DNA of 64,000 nucleotides from Proteobacteria bacterium UBA1844 (GTDB taxonomy: Bacteria; Pseudomonadota; Gammaproteobacteria; Steroidobacterales; Woeseiaceae): NCBI GenBank assembly GCA_002338615.1, contig DDIS01000215.1, positions 17,760 to 81,759 on the forward strand, in the 5' to 3' direction. The notes beneath the pieces were generated by a model. It did not search any database. It worked only from the letters and a program-made list of their open reading frames with translations, and was not told the origin of the DNA. The position numbers and the translations under genes are program-made. This document shows positions 1 to 9,467 of the stretch, one piece after another (the stretch's first letter is position 1; each line of letters starts with the position of its first letter).

Positions 1-718
1 CAAAATCCATTTCGTGCAAGCCGCACTCGCGTTGCAGACCGAAAAATCGTGTCTCCTCCTGCGCAGCGACATCGGCAAGAGATCGCGTGGTATGGACGTC
101 GCCGATCGAGACATAGCCCTTGTCCCACAGTGGATGGTAAGGCAGGTCATGTTTTTTGAGATAGTGATACACATCCCGGTCGGACCAGTCAGCGATCGGA
201 TGTACTTTCCAGCGATCGCCGGATGAATCGATGAACGGCGTCTTTCTGCGCCCACGTGACTGAGTCCTGCGCAAGCCGGCGAACCAGGTGCCGACGCCGA
301 GTTCTTCGAGTGCGCGCTCCATCGGCAGGACCTTGTTTTCCCGATTGTATTCACCCAACCCGTCCACGCCGCTTTCCCAGCGGTGACCGTAGCGCGCTTC
401 CTGCCAGGCTGCGGATCGTTCGGCACGATACACTTTCAGATTCAATCGCAGCCGCGCTGTCAGCGTGTCGATGAAACGATAGGTTTCCGGGAACAGGTAG
501 CCGGTATCGATCACCACAACCGGGATGTTCGCGTATTGCCGGGTCATGAGGTGCAACATGACCGCGGATTGCGCGCCGAAACTCGAACTCAGGATTTGTG
601 CGCCGGGCAGGGTTTGCAGCGCCCACTGAATACGTTCCTCAGCCGATTTCCTGCCGAGAGCTGCCTGGCAAACCTGTTCCGCGGCGCGGCGGCTGGGCGT
701 TTCCCCGAGTTCAGCCAT
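1..718 (-). CDS. cysH: Phosphoadenylyl-sulfate (PAPS) reductase, 3' end cut by window edge
   Basis: Reduces PAPS to sulfite using thioredoxin, the step before sulfite reductase in cysteine synthesis; cytoplasmic. About 239 codons are present. The C-terminal catalytic motif ECGLHE is reached just before the window edge, so only a few residues are missing (E. coli CysH is 244 aa and ends in ECGLHEG). The N-terminal half carries the [10 protein letters not shown] nucleotide-binding loop and the [13 protein letters not shown] segment. The middle motif [12 protein letters not shown] lacks the CC pair of iron-sulfur APS reductases, which points to PAPS as substrate. The ATG overlaps the cysI stop by 8 bp, so it is the last visible gene of a cysJIH operon. 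Confidence 0.95.
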   Translation of the reverse strand, partial: MAELGETPSRRAAEQVCQAALGRKSAEERIQWALQTLPGAQILSSSFGAQSAVMLHLMTRQYANIPVVVIDTGYLFPETYRFIDTLTARLRLNLKVYRAERSAAWQEARYGHRWESGVDGLGEYNRENKVLPMERALEELGVGTWFAGLRRTQSRGRRKTPFIDSSGDRWKVHPIADWSDRDVYHYLKKHDLPYHPLWDKGYVSIGDVHTTRSLADVAAQEETRFFGLQRECGLHEMDF

Positions 719-2432
719 CGTGTTTCTCCTCCCCGTGAAATTCCTTGCCGGCGTTCACCGCGCGAACGACACTGGTGCGGATCAGAAAAGCGCCGAAGCG
801 CTCGCTGTCCAGACGCTCGGCCGCATAACGCCCGAACAACGCCTGCAAAACCTCGAGAATTTCTGGCTCGGCAATATTTTCGCGGTACAGGCAGCCCAGC
901 CGGTCGCCCGCAAATGCGCCGCCAAGGTACAGGTTATAGGTACCGGGACCTTTGCCCACCAGGCCGATTTCCGCAATATAGGGTCGTGCACAACCGTTCG
1001 GACAACCCGTCATGCGAATCGTGATCGCCTCTTCGCCAAGACCCGCGTGCGCCATCGCAGCATCAAGCTTGTCGAGGAGGCCCGGTAAATAGCGTTCGCT
1101 TTCTGCCATCGCAAGGCCGCAGGTCGGAAACGCGACGCAGGCCATCGAATGCAACCTGAGTGGCGTCGCCGTCAGTGTATTCTCGATGCCGAATTCCTCA
1201 AGCAGGCTCGCGATGCGCGCCCGGCCGGATTCGGCGATGTTGCTAATGGCGATATTCTGATTCGGCGTCAGGCGAAATTCACCATCGTGCACCGCCGCAA
1301 TCGCTGCAAGGCCGCTCATCAAACGGCGCTCGCCGCTATCGCTCACCCGCCCGTTTTGCACGAACAGCGTGTAATGCCAGCGACCGGTGTCATCGCGTTG
1401 CCAGCCGTAGGCGTCGCCGTTGCCGACAAACGCGAACTTCTGCGGCGCCAGAAGTGAAACCCCCGAGCGCTCGACGACCTGCTCACGAAACCACGCTATG
1501 CCGTGAGCATCAATCGTGTATTTGAGGCGCGCATGTTTGCGGTTACTGCGATCGCCAAAGTCGCGCTGGGTCGTCACCACCGCTTGTGCCACGGCAATGA
1601 GATCGTCGACCGGGCAAAAGCCGAGCAGGTCGCCCAGCCGCGGGTAAGTTGCCGTTTCGCCGTGGCTCATGCCCATACCACCGCCGACGGTCACATTGTA
1701 GCCGCGCAGCAAGCCACCCTTCACAATTGCGATGAAGCCAAGATCCTGGGCGTAGATGTCGGTATCGTTCTGCGGCGGCACAACGAACGCAATCTTGAAC
1801 TTCCGTGGCAGATAGGTCTTGCCGTAAATGGGTTCGACGCTGTCGTCTGTGCCTGCTTCCTGCTCGGGTGCCAGCTTTTCACCATCCAGCCAGATCTCAT
1901 GGTAGGCATTCGTGCGCGGTGCCAGGTGCTCACTCAGTTGCTTTGCGTGCTCCTGCACTTCTGCGTGGATTCGCGACAGCTCGTGAATGGTCGGTGCCAT
2001 GACATTTCGATTGACGTCGCCGCAAGCCGCAAGCGTGTCCATCATTGCGCTGTTGATACCCGCAATTGAAGCTTTGAGGTTCGACTTCAGCACGCCATGT
2101 AACTGAAACGATTGCCGGGTCGTCAGGCGGATACTGCCATTCGCCAGTTCACGAGCAATGCCGTCAACGTTCAGCCACTGCGCAGTACTGCAAATACCGC
2201 CTGGCAGGCGAGCCCTGATCATGAAACTGTAAGCTGGCTCCAGGCGCTGTCGCTTGCGCTCGCTGCGCAGGTCACGGTCATCCTGCTGGTAGGTGCCGTG
2301 AAATTTGGATAGTTGCGTATCGTCATCCGCCAACGCACCCGTGACCGGGTTGGCCAGGCTTTCGCTCAAGGTGCCACGCAAATGCCGGCTGGCCGCCTTG
2401 ATCCGTTCAACATCACTCAGTTGTGGCGCCAT
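711..2432 (-). CDS. cysI: Sulfite reductase (NADPH) hemoprotein beta subunit
   Basis: Six-electron reduction of sulfite to sulfide at a siroheme-4Fe4S centre, fed by the CysJ flavoprotein. At 573 aa it has the usual family length. The two cysteine pairs that hold the cluster and siroheme are visible near residues 435-485: CVAFPTC, then TGCPNGC. The ATG shares one base with the cysJ stop (TGATG) and the 3' end overlaps cysH, so the three genes are translationally coupled. Identification is secure. Confidence 0.97.
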   Translation of the reverse strand: MAPQLSDVERIKAASRHLRGTLSESLANPVTGALADDDTQLSKFHGTYQQDDRDLRSERKRQRLEPAYSFMIRARLPGGICSTAQWLNVDGIARELANGSIRLTTRQSFQLHGVLKSNLKASIAGINSAMMDTLAACGDVNRNVMAPTIHELSRIHAEVQEHAKQLSEHLAPRTNAYHEIWLDGEKLAPEQEAGTDDSVEPIYGKTYLPRKFKIAFVVPPQNDTDIYAQDLGFIAIVKGGLLRGYNVTVGGGMGMSHGETATYPRLGDLLGFCPVDDLIAVAQAVVTTQRDFGDRSNRKHARLKYTIDAHGIAWFREQVVERSGVSLLAPQKFAFVGNGDAYGWQRDDTGRWHYTLFVQNGRVSDSGERRLMSGLAAIAAVHDGEFRLTPNQNIAISNIAESGRARIASLLEEFGIENTLTATPLRLHSMACVAFPTCGLAMAESERYLPGLLDKLDAAMAHAGLGEEAITIRMTGCPNGCARPYIAEIGLVGKGPGTYNLYLGGAFAGDRLGCLYRENIAEPEILEVLQALFGRYAAERLDSERFGAFLIRTSVVRAVNAGKEFHGEEKHDG

Positions 2433-4243
2433 CAGTACACATCCCGATGGTAGCGGCCGTTGCGGCGCAGTTCCTTGAGCGTCGCTCCGGCATCCGCTGC
2501 GCTCTGCTTCGCGTGCTCCTGGATAACGTTGATGAGAGCGGCATCAACGTCGCCCGCCATACGTTTCGCGTCCCCGCAAACATAGACATGTGCGCCGGAC
2601 GAGATCCATTGCCAAAGCTCCGCACCCCGTTCCACGATCCGGTCCTGCACATATATTTTCCTTGCCTGGTCACGAGAAAAGGCTAGATCCAGTCGCGTCA
2701 GCAGGCCGCTTTTCAAATAGCGTTGCCATTCCAGCTGATACAGAAAGTCACTGGCAAAATTTCGGTCGCCAAAAAAGAGCCAGTTGCGTCCGGCGGCATT
2801 GCGTTCACCACGCTCTTCGATGAAGGAGCGAAACGGCGCGATGCCGGTACCCGGCCCGATCATGATGACGTCGGTATCGTCTTTGGGGGGCAGATGAAAG
2901 CGCGAGTTCGGTTCGATATAGACGGACACGCTCGCGCCCTCGTGCAGCCGGTCGGCCAGGTGCGTCGACGCGGCGCCCCAGTGCAGCGACCCGAATGCCT
3001 GGTAGCGCACGGCAGCAACAGTCAGATGAACTTCGTCAGGATTTGCGTGCTGGCTTGAGGCAATCGAATACGATCGCGGACTCAGCTTGCGCAAGGCGTC
3101 GACCAGCGACTGCGCATCGATCGGGATCGGATAGAGCCGCACGACGTCAATTAACTGGTGCGTCGCGAGAAACACAGCCAGTGCGTCGTTGTCATCCGCG
3201 TCGAGCAGGGCTTGCAACTCATTGCTGCCCGAAGCTGCCGCGGACAAGCCAGCCCATTTGCGCAGCAAGCCAAGATTCAAGGACGTTATCTCGAGTTTGC
3301 GCAACAACGCATCAAAGAGCGGCATCCCGGTGCCTTTCCACGACACCCGGGTAGCGCCGTCAAGTCCGAGAAGACCCAGCAAATCAGCGACGAGCTCTGG
3401 CGGATTCTCGGCAATGACCGCCAGCGCATCGCCTGGTTCGTACCTGAGCCCGGAACCTTCCAGCGACAACTCGATATGCCGTACATCCTTGCTCGAGTCC
3501 CTGCCGGTAATCTGCTGGTTGACGAGCACCCGCGCGTCAAACGGACTGTTGCGGTCAAAGCGGGGCGTTGAACCGACAGCACGAAGTTGCGGCACAGCGG
3601 CCTCGCGACCGATCAGGTCCGGAACACGCGCTACGATGTCGCTGACCCAGCTGGCCGCCGCGTCCTCGAAATCCACATCGCATTCGACGACTGGTGTGAG
3701 ACGGGTTCCGCCGAGATCGGCAATGCGCTGGTCGAATTCACGGCCGGCCTGGCAGAAATTAACGTAGCTGCTGTCGCCCAGTGCCAGTACAGAAAAATAG
3801 AGATCCCCGAGGCGCGGAGCTTTTGCAGACTGCAGGAACTCGTGAAATAACTCGGCGTCATCGGGAGGGTCGCCTTCACCGTGCGTCGAAATAACGAAAA
3901 TTGCGAGTTTTTCACGCTTCAGCAACGTCGGCTTGTAGTCTGCGAGGCTGACGAGATTGACGGCACAACCTGCATCACGCGCCGCCATCGCGAGGCGTTT
4001 TGCGATGCCTTCGCCATTGCCGGTTTGTGAAGCAAACAGCACGGTGAGGGTACTTCCGGGCGCCTCGTTGCTGGCCGGCGTGGTCGCACTGCCTCCGGCA
4101 ACACGCGCAACTGCGAGTCCGGCCGCGTAGCCACTGGCCCACTGCAGCTGCATGGGCGTCAGGCCGATCAGTGCCTGCTCAAGTTGGCCTGCCTGGCTCG
4201 CAGGAAGTGGCTCGGGGTATGAATTGGCGGTGATCGCGCTCAA
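2432..4243 (-). CDS. cysJ: Sulfite reductase (NADPH) flavoprotein alpha subunit
   Basis: Passes electrons from NADPH through FAD and FMN to CysI. The 603-aa protein shows an N-terminal flavodoxin domain (LFASQTGNGEGIAKRL, about residues 68-83), an FAD-binding motif (RSYSIASS) and a C-terminal NADPH-binding motif (GPGTGIAPFRSF). The start is a TTG at 4243: the N-terminus aligns with E. coli CysJ, and a GGAG sits 7 nt upstream on the minus strand. First gene of the operon; a hairpin with a U-run lies in its leader (4264-4288). Confidence 0.96.
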   Translation of the reverse strand: MSAITANSYPEPLPASQAGQLEQALIGLTPMQLQWASGYAAGLAVARVAGGSATTPASNEAPGSTLTVLFASQTGNGEGIAKRLAMAARDAGCAVNLVSLADYKPTLLKREKLAIFVISTHGEGDPPDDAELFHEFLQSAKAPRLGDLYFSVLALGDSSYVNFCQAGREFDQRIADLGGTRLTPVVECDVDFEDAAASWVSDIVARVPDLIGREAAVPQLRAVGSTPRFDRNSPFDARVLVNQQITGRDSSKDVRHIELSLEGSGLRYEPGDALAVIAENPPELVADLLGLLGLDGATRVSWKGTGMPLFDALLRKLEITSLNLGLLRKWAGLSAAASGSNELQALLDADDNDALAVFLATHQLIDVVRLYPIPIDAQSLVDALRKLSPRSYSIASSQHANPDEVHLTVAAVRYQAFGSLHWGAASTHLADRLHEGASVSVYIEPNSRFHLPPKDDTDVIMIGPGTGIAPFRSFIEERGERNAAGRNWLFFGDRNFASDFLYQLEWQRYLKSGLLTRLDLAFSRDQARKIYVQDRIVERGAELWQWISSGAHVYVCGDAKRMAGDVDAALINVIQEHAKQSAADAGATLKELRRNGRYHRDVY

Positions 4244-4263
4244 AGCGTTGCTCCGTCAGCGGC

Positions 4264-4288
4264 AAAAGCACCGACAAGCAGCCGGTGC
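4264..4288 (-). promoter_or_regulatory. Possible attenuator-like hairpin in the cysJ leader
   Basis: On the minus strand GCACCG and CGGTGC can form a 6-bp stem with a 9-nt loop, followed at once by TTTT, about 20 nt before the cysJ TTG. It resembles a short intrinsic terminator inside the leader, but stem and U-run are both short and no ligand-binding fold is recognised. It may be chance. Confidence 0.25.
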
Positions 4289-4386
4289 GGACGGCAGCAA
4301 CCTTAAGTTGGGGTGTCCCAATCGGGAACGATCAGTTTTTCATCCGCTTATAACCTGACGGTATATAGGCCTCGACGCAGAGACTG

Positions 4387-5010
4387 CTATATGACGCGGA
4401 TACCACCGTGCCGGCGGCGGCTCTGCCGATCGACCCACCAGGTGCCCAGCAATACGCCCGCAATCAGGCACAAGAGGATCGCGCCGGCTACCCAGCTGTA
4501 GGGCAGGCTGAAACGATACCGCTCCTCAATCTGGCGCATCGACTGGTTCGCCTCCTCCAGCGTCGTCGCACGCGCCTCGGCCTGTTCCAGTTGGCGGCGC
4601 AACTCCGCGCTGTCCTGCTGCAGCTGCGCCATGCGGCTTGCGGGCTCCGCAAACGCCGATTTGAGGTCAGCGAGTTCCGCTGCAAGCTGATCGCGCTCCG
4701 CCGCGGTCTGTGCAACGATCAGCTTGGCTGGCTTGTCGAATACGACGTAATTGATCTTGACGTACCCCGTGGTCCCATCCGGCAAGCGCACATTGGCGTA
4801 GTAACGATCCCGCGAAAGAACCTCGAAATAGTCACCGCTTTTCAGGTACTGGAACGGGGTATCGCTGGTATCCGCTGCACGGTGCAGCCCGAGCGTCAGC
4901 TCATCGGTGACGTAGCCGGTTTCCGCAGCGGCAAACTCCGCGAACGCAAGCGACACAAACAGCAGCAAGAATAAGAGCGGGCCGCGCTCCGGATAAGGTG
5001 TCTTGAACAT
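4387..5010 (-). CDS. TIGR04211-type SH3 domain envelope protein (YgiM-like)
   Basis: 207 aa. A signal peptide (residues 1 to about 29, ending AEFAAAE) is followed by a bacterial SH3 domain (about 30-95, with the G-YVKINYV strand), a coiled coil rich in Leu/Glu/Arg (about 100-165) and one C-terminal membrane helix (about 172-190, WVAGAILLCLIAGVLLG) with a basic tail. This order is that of the YgiM/TIGR04211 family, anchored in the inner membrane with the SH3 and coiled coil in the periplasm. The molecular role is not settled. It lies downstream of the PBP4-like gene on the same strand, with a 77-bp gap. Confidence 0.85.
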   Translation of the reverse strand: MFKTPYPERGPLLFLLLFVSLAFAEFAAAETGYVTDELTLGLHRAADTSDTPFQYLKSGDYFEVLSRDRYYANVRLPDGTTGYVKINYVVFDKPAKLIVAQTAAERDQLAAELADLKSAFAEPASRMAQLQQDSAELRRQLEQAEARATTLEEANQSMRQIEERYRFSLPYSWVAGAILLCLIAGVLLGTWWVDRQSRRRHGGIRVI

Positions 5011-5087
5011 AAAATCAAGTGTACTACAGGGCTACCCGCCATTTTGCGAACTGGTTCCGGTCTGGCGGCCGGTTTTGCCATACGGCA

Positions 5088-6524
5088 TCACAGGTCGTTC
5101 AGGTAGCGCAGCAATGCCGTTTGCACTTCCTCGCCAGGGCCGCGGTGCGCGTCCTTGTAGTTGAGGAGCACGGTGACCGCGAACCGCCGGCCGGACCGGG
5201 CCTGCAGGTAACCGGCGATAGCAGACACGTCATCAAGTGAACCGGTCTTGAGGTGTGCCTGGCCGGTCAGCGTGCCATCGTCAAAGCGGCTTTTCAGGGT
5301 CCCATCGAGTCCCGAGAGCGGCATTGACGCGGCGAACTCCGGCATATACGGCTGTGACCAGGCGAATCGCAGAAGCTTGTTGAAATCGCGGGCGCTAATC
5401 CTGACTGCCCGTGACAGCCCGGCGCCATTTTCAAGCACCAGGCTATCCAGCCCGGACAGATTTCTTGCGGCCCAGGCCGATATCACTTCCCGCCCGCCCT
5501 GTTCGGTTCCGGGTGCGCCGAAGGTTTCAGCCGATAGCGTGTACAAAAGCTGCCGGGCCATGACATTGTTACTGTGTTTGTTGATCAGCGTGATGATCTC
5601 GGCCAGCGACTTCGACGGAAAGGAAATCAATGGCACCCGATCTGTTGGCGCAATTCCCTTGCGCCAGGTGCCTTCAAACGAGTTGCCGGCCTCTTTCCAC
5701 ATCGACTTGAACATGCCGTAGGCATATGCATTGTGATCGAGCGCGGTACGCGATATTGCATAGTTCTTGCAACGACTCGGAAAGCTGCCGTCGAGAATCA
5801 TTTTTGTGAAGCTGTCGGCAGCTGTGATCGATATACCGCGCTGATAGCCGGAGCAACTGCCGTTGGCAAGCGACAGTCGATTTTCAACCTGCAGATTCTC
5901 GAGTGCTGGTTCAATAACCACTCTGACGCCTTTTGTAGCCGGGTCCGGTTCGAACCAGTAGCGCACTACTTTGAGGTTCATGAGTAGCGCGTTCGGTGCG
6001 ACATTGTAGGCGCGCAGTGGCTGATGATCGAACTGACCGGCGTCATAAGGTCCAACGTCGAAGTAACTGTCGTCGATGATCAGGTCACCGCCGATTTCGT
6101 GCAGTCCGGTCTGGCTCAAGTCCCTGACCATGCGCCAGACGCGTTCCGTCACCAGAAACGGATCACCGTAGCCCTTGATCAACAGGTCGCCATCGAGTCG
6201 TCCGTCCCGGATCTCGCTGAGTCCATAGATCTCTGTTTTCCAGTGATAAGCAGGGCCGAGTTCATCCAGCGCAACCAGTGTGGTGACCAGTTTCATGGTA
6301 GACGCGGGGTTTCGCGGCACATCATCGTTCCACTTGACGATCGTCTTGCCACTTTCGATGTCCGTGACGAGAACACTAAGGCTCTCAGCCGGAATTTTTC
6401 TGAGCTTCAGGACGCTTTGCACGGACGACGGAAGACTACCGTCAGCGACGGCCGCTATCGGGAAGCAATAAAGTAGCGCGCAACAAAGCAGGCCAATGCA
6501 GAGTTTTGCTGCGGCTGCAGGCAT
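5088..6524 (-). CDS. dacB: D-alanyl-D-alanine carboxypeptidase/endopeptidase, PBP4 family
   Basis: Periplasmic serine peptidase that trims or cleaves peptidoglycan cross-links. All three active-site motifs are present: STMK in NPASTMKLVTTL, SNN in NKHSNNVMARQL, and KTG in HLKTGSLDDVSA. The reading frame is open to 6596, but the ATG at 6524 places a clean signal peptide (MPAAAAKLCIGLLCCALLY) at the N-terminus, giving 478 aa, a normal length for class-C PBPs. The intergenic region 6597-6692 upstream holds no recognisable gene. Confidence 0.93.
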   Translation of the reverse strand: MPAAAAKLCIGLLCCALLYCFPIAAVADGSLPSSVQSVLKLRKIPAESLSVLVTDIESGKTIVKWNDDVPRNPASTMKLVTTLVALDELGPAYHWKTEIYGLSEIRDGRLDGDLLIKGYGDPFLVTERVWRMVRDLSQTGLHEIGGDLIIDDSYFDVGPYDAGQFDHQPLRAYNVAPNALLMNLKVVRYWFEPDPATKGVRVVIEPALENLQVENRLSLANGSCSGYQRGISITAADSFTKMILDGSFPSRCKNYAISRTALDHNAYAYGMFKSMWKEAGNSFEGTWRKGIAPTDRVPLISFPSKSLAEIITLINKHSNNVMARQLLYTLSAETFGAPGTEQGGREVISAWAARNLSGLDSLVLENGAGLSRAVRISARDFNKLLRFAWSQPYMPEFAASMPLSGLDGTLKSRFDDGTLTGQAHLKTGSLDDVSAIAGYLQARSGRRFAVTVLLNYKDAHRGPGEEVQTALLRYLNDL

Positions 6525-6692
6525 GTCTGTGCCTGGCCTCAATCGTGGGTCGAAGATTTTTATGTGCCTCATTGCGTGGCCGGGCTGCATCAACATTCAG
6601 CAGGGGCCCTGGTTCGATTTCTGACTAGCCCGGACTGGTGACCCGGGCAGCATAGTGTTGTGCATCCTGACCCGTCAACGTCCATGCAGCAG

Positions 6693-8516
6693 TCACCGCG
6701 CAGATCGCTCAGGCTTCCTGATATCGAGACTGCGAATCCGGTCGCTAAGAGTAGTTGGTTTGATGTCCAGTAGTTGCGCCGCGCCATTCTGTCCGGAAAC
6801 TCGCCAGTTGCTCTGTCGCAATGCGGCAATGATGTTGTTCTTTTGTAGCGTACGCATTTCAGCCTCGGTCAGTACTTCGGAACCGGCGCCGGCCGCAGAA
6901 CCATTCTCTGCGCGCCGGTCAACAGGGACATCCGACTGAATTGAAGGCATCGACTTGTCGAGCCGCAGAACATTGCCTTCCGAAAGAATAACGGCGCGCT
7001 CAATGACATTCTTGAGTTCGCGAATATTGCCCGGCCAGTTGTAGCGCCGCAAGTGCTCCACCTGGGCGCGGGTCAGGGTCATGGCTTCGCGGCCGAAATC
7101 CCGCGAGGTCTGTTCCAGAAAGTGTTGCGCCAGTTGCACGATGTCATCACCTCGCTCACGCAATGGTGGTACCTCGACCGGAAAAACACTGAGCCGATAA
7201 AACAGGTCTTCACGAAATTTGCCCTCGACGATGAGACGTTCGAGATTCTTGTTCGTCGCCGCGATAACCCGTACATCAACCGAGCGCGTAACATCATCGC
7301 CGACCCGCTCGAATTCGCTCTCTTGCAGCACTCGCAACAATTTGCCCTGCAATTCAAGCGGAATTTCTCCGACTTCATCGAGGAACAGGGAGCCGCCGTC
7401 CGCCAACTGAAAACGACCAATTCTGTCGCGGTGCGCGCCCGTAAATGCGCCTTTCACGTGACCAAAGAATTCACTCTCGAACAACTCCTTGGCTATCGAT
7501 GCACAATTTACCTTGACCAGCGGGCGTTCCGCCCTTGGGCTGCGATGGTGAATGGCACGGGCAACCAGTTCTTTACCTACCCCGGATTCGCCGAGTATGA
7601 GAACGCTGGCCGGAGTATTGGCAACCGCTTCAACTTGCCTCAGCATGCGACGCAGTGCCGGACTGGTGCCGACTATGCGTCCGAAATTCAGTGCGACATT
7701 AACCTCCTCGCGCAGGTAGTCACGCTCGTGCTCGAGTTCTTCACGCAGGCGCGCGTTTTCTGCCAGCGTCTGCCGCAAACGACGCTCAGCACGCTTTCGT
7801 TGCGTAACATCCTTGGACGCCACCAACATCCGGTCAACATGCCCACGCTCGTCCCGATGCGAAATTGCGGACATGATCAGGTCCAGCTTTTCGCCACTCT
7901 TGGTGACCATCTGGCGTTCAACGTTATTGAAGTCCCCCTCACTGATCAGCTTTTTCAAGCGTCCACCGACGTACAGGCGTTGATCCGCGGCGCTGAAAAA
8001 ATCGGAGAATGGCCGGCCAAGAACTTCCTCCCGCGTGTAGCCCATTTTGTGTAGCCAATGATCGGTCACCGTTGCAATCAGTCCGTCACCATCCACCGTT
8101 TGCAACATCGCCGGCATCGAACGATACAATGTTCGGTACTTGAAATTTGTACGCGCCATGTCGGTTGCCTCGCTGTACATGGCGATCGTACGGAGAAATT
8201 TTCCATCGGCCTTGTACTCAACAATCGCGTCTGTCAGGCAATCAACAACGTCACCGTTTTTGGCAACAAAACTGATCGGTTTGCCCTTCAGCTTGCCGGT
8301 GCGCCGTAGCGCGGGCCGCAATTCTTCCTTGATGCATTGCGCGCTTTCTGCGGTAACGAATTCCTCGGGCTTGTGCCCCACCATTTCTTCGCGTTCGTAG
8401 CCGAGGCGCGTAAGAAACTCGTCATTCACATCGAGGTAGGCGCCATCTTCGGCAATCGAGGTCGCCATGGACGGAGCCTTCCTGAACAGCCATTGATAAT
8501 CTTCGAGAGTCAGCAT
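6693..8516 (-). CDS. Sigma-54-dependent activator with two PAS sensor domains
   Basis: 607 aa. PAS domain 1 (about 5-115), PAS domain 2 (about 125-240), a short coiled coil (about 240-275), AAA+ domain (about 280-510) and a Fis-type helix-turn-helix (about 560-600). Walker A is GESGVGKE (309-316), the sigma-54 contact loop GAFTGA is intact (356-361), and Walker B is [10 protein letters not shown]. There is no receiver domain, so the signal is probably sensed through the PAS domains; no bound cofactor can be read from sequence. It is divergent from a -24/-12 promoter at 8628-8644, the obvious target, with nested inverted repeats between the two that may be its binding sites. Confidence 0.93.
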   Translation of the reverse strand: MLTLEDYQWLFRKAPSMATSIAEDGAYLDVNDEFLTRLGYEREEMVGHKPEEFVTAESAQCIKEELRPALRRTGKLKGKPISFVAKNGDVVDCLTDAIVEYKADGKFLRTIAMYSEATDMARTNFKYRTLYRSMPAMLQTVDGDGLIATVTDHWLHKMGYTREEVLGRPFSDFFSAADQRLYVGGRLKKLISEGDFNNVERQMVTKSGEKLDLIMSAISHRDERGHVDRMLVASKDVTQRKRAERRLRQTLAENARLREELEHERDYLREEVNVALNFGRIVGTSPALRRMLRQVEAVANTPASVLILGESGVGKELVARAIHHRSPRAERPLVKVNCASIAKELFESEFFGHVKGAFTGAHRDRIGRFQLADGGSLFLDEVGEIPLELQGKLLRVLQESEFERVGDDVTRSVDVRVIAATNKNLERLIVEGKFREDLFYRLSVFPVEVPPLRERGDDIVQLAQHFLEQTSRDFGREAMTLTRAQVEHLRRYNWPGNIRELKNVIERAVILSEGNVLRLDKSMPSIQSDVPVDRRAENGSAAGAGSEVLTEAEMRTLQKNNIIAALRQSNWRVSGQNGAAQLLDIKPTTLSDRIRSLDIRKPERSAR

Positions 8517-8535
8517 CCGCGAAGCTTATACGATA

Positions 8536-8582
8536 TTCCGTGAAAGTTATTACGGCTTTCCGTAATTCACGAAATTCCGTAA
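8536..8582. promoter_or_regulatory. Nested inverted repeats, probable activator-binding sites (UAS)
   Basis: An 18-bp perfect palindrome ATTACGG-CTTT-CCGTAAT (8549-8566) is flanked by a near-palindromic outer pair (ATTCCGTGAA at 8535-8544 and TTCACGAAAT at 8566-8575) and a further CCGTAA at 8577-8582. The cluster lies about 60-95 bp upstream of the -12 element of the sigma-54 promoter and directly before the activator gene. This is the geometry expected for enhancer sites of the divergently encoded regulator, and it could also allow autoregulation. Assignment to this protein is inferred. Confidence 0.7.
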
Positions 8583-8627
8583 CTGACGATAGTCATATAA
8601 GTTGTTGTTTTTCAAAATAAACTTGGG

Positions 8628-8644
8628 TTGGCACGGCTTGTGCA
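8628..8644 (+). promoter_or_regulatory. Sigma-54 (-24/-12) promoter
   Basis: TTGGCACGGCTTGTGCA contains the invariant GG (8630-8631) and GC (8642-8643) separated by exactly 10 bases. It matches consensus TGGCACG-N4-TTGC with one mismatch in the -12 block. Transcription would begin near 8655, about 60 nt before the 37-codon ORF at 8715. Confidence 0.85.
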
Positions 8645-8714
8645 ATAAGCAGGTTGAGATTCTATAAACCGGCGCACGTTGCGCTCGGTCACGAACCATT
8701 CAGGAAGATCCAAA

Positions 8715-8828
8715 ATGAACAACCGAAATGTACAAAATGGACTCGTACTAGCCGGCGCGCTGCTTGTACTGTTCACCCTCATGTTTGCCACCTCGGTCGC
8801 GTTGACCCGCGTGCCGATGGGAATCTAG
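8715..8828 (+). CDS. 37-residue single-span membrane peptide under sigma-54 control
   Basis: The ORF begins MNNRNVQNGLVLAG and ends TRVPMGI: a short polar N-terminus, then one hydrophobic stretch of about 20 residues (LVLAGALLVLFTLMFATSVA), then a short tail with one arginine. AGGA at 8702-8705 gives a ribosome-binding site about 9 nt before the ATG. It is the first and only ORF after the sigma-54 promoter and faces the sigma-54 activator. I do not recognise the family. By analogy to other stress-induced single-span peptides it may modulate a membrane complex, but that is conjecture. An alternative is that it is merely the 5' part of a mainly regulatory transcript. Confidence 0.65.
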   Translation: MNNRNVQNGLVLAGALLVLFTLMFATSVALTRVPMGI

Positions 8829-9144
8829 ACACAATCAGCCTTCCCTGGTGCGAGATAATCGCCTCCGGAAGCCTTGAAATTTGTAACAGGAACCACACAT
8901 TCGAATAAACAAGGCCACCCCAGAGGTGGCACGCAACCCCCCACGATGCGCGGCAGGTCGGGATACTCCCCCCCGATAGTCCTGGTTTGCTGCGCATCGT
9001 TAGCCGAACAGGAGTTCGGCTCAAAAGCGGACCTGGATGGTCCGGCGGCACCCCCCCTGCCGTAAATCCTGGGCGCCGGAGTCCGAGCATCTCGCTTCGG
9101 TTTGCTGCATTAACTCTTGATGCAGCGCTTCGGCGCCGTCTTTT
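8829..9144 (+). ncRNA. Candidate structured non-coding RNA downstream of the sigma-54 peptide
   Basis: No convincing ORF occupies these ~315 nt, but many perfect stems do: GCCACC/GGTGGC (8914-8930), ACGATGCGC/GCGCATCGT (8943-8951 with 8992-9000), AGCCGAAC/GTTCGGCT with an AGGA loop (9002-9021), CGGACC/GGTCCG with a TGGAT loop (9028-9044), CGGCA/TGCCG with a C-rich loop (9046-9062), and GGCGCCG/CGGCGCC (9072-9078 with 9131-9137) enclosing GCTGCAT/ATGCAGC (9104-9126). The last is followed by TCTTTT (9139-9144), terminator-like. It would be the 3' half of the sigma-54 transcript. Two hairpin loops present GGA, the CsrA/RsmA recognition triplet. Function unknown. Confidence 0.5.
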
Positions 9145-9433
9145 ACCGATGCTGATCCGTGTCCTGGCTTTCCACCCTGCCGCGATGTCGTTCTGCGTTT
9201 TCAGCCTGGTTGTGCGCGGTCTTGCTGCTAATGGTCTCGCGTACGCGGCGCAGCCAATAGCGCGCCCAGGCAAATTCTATTGACAAGATCGCAAGACCAA
9301 GAGGGATGACAATAAGCCCCGGACCCGGGGTAACGAGCATTACTACGCCCAGCAACAGGACAGTCATGCCAACAATTGCTACGACTACCCGTCGCGCGGC
9401 TTTGTAGGTTCCATTGGCAATGCCTTTAATCAT
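9143..9433 (-). CDS. PGPGW-type small membrane protein
   Basis: 96 aa from the ATG at 9433. A hydrophobic segment (VVVAIVGMTVLLLGVVMLV) leads into the signature TPGPGLIVIPLGLAIL, followed by a second hydrophobic stretch and a polar tail. This is the layout of the PGPGW putative transmembrane family, whose function is unknown. The frame is open upstream to 9592, but that extension overlaps the neighbouring hydrolase and has arginine-rich, non-coding character. Its stop touches the end of the structured RNA coming from the other strand. Confidence 0.8.
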   Translation of the reverse strand: MIKGIANGTYKAARRVVVAIVGMTVLLLGVVMLVTPGPGLIVIPLGLAILSIEFAWARYWLRRVRETISSKTAHNQAENAERHRGRVESQDTDQHR

Positions 9434-9467
9434 ACCTGGACGTCCCGATTTGCCATGCCAGCCCGGG

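Noticed and set aside
1503..2069. 188-codon plus-strand frame inside cysI
   Set aside because: Fully antisense to a certain gene, with Cys/His/Arg-rich composition typical of a shadow frame.
8874..9065. 63-codon frame in the structured region after the sigma-54 peptide
   Set aside because: No ribosome-binding site or standard start, Gly/Pro-rich low-quality peptide; the stems explain the sequence better.
8866..9080. High number of GGA triplets as evidence for a CsrA sponge
   Set aside because: About five are expected by base composition in 300 nt; only the loop placement was kept as evidence.
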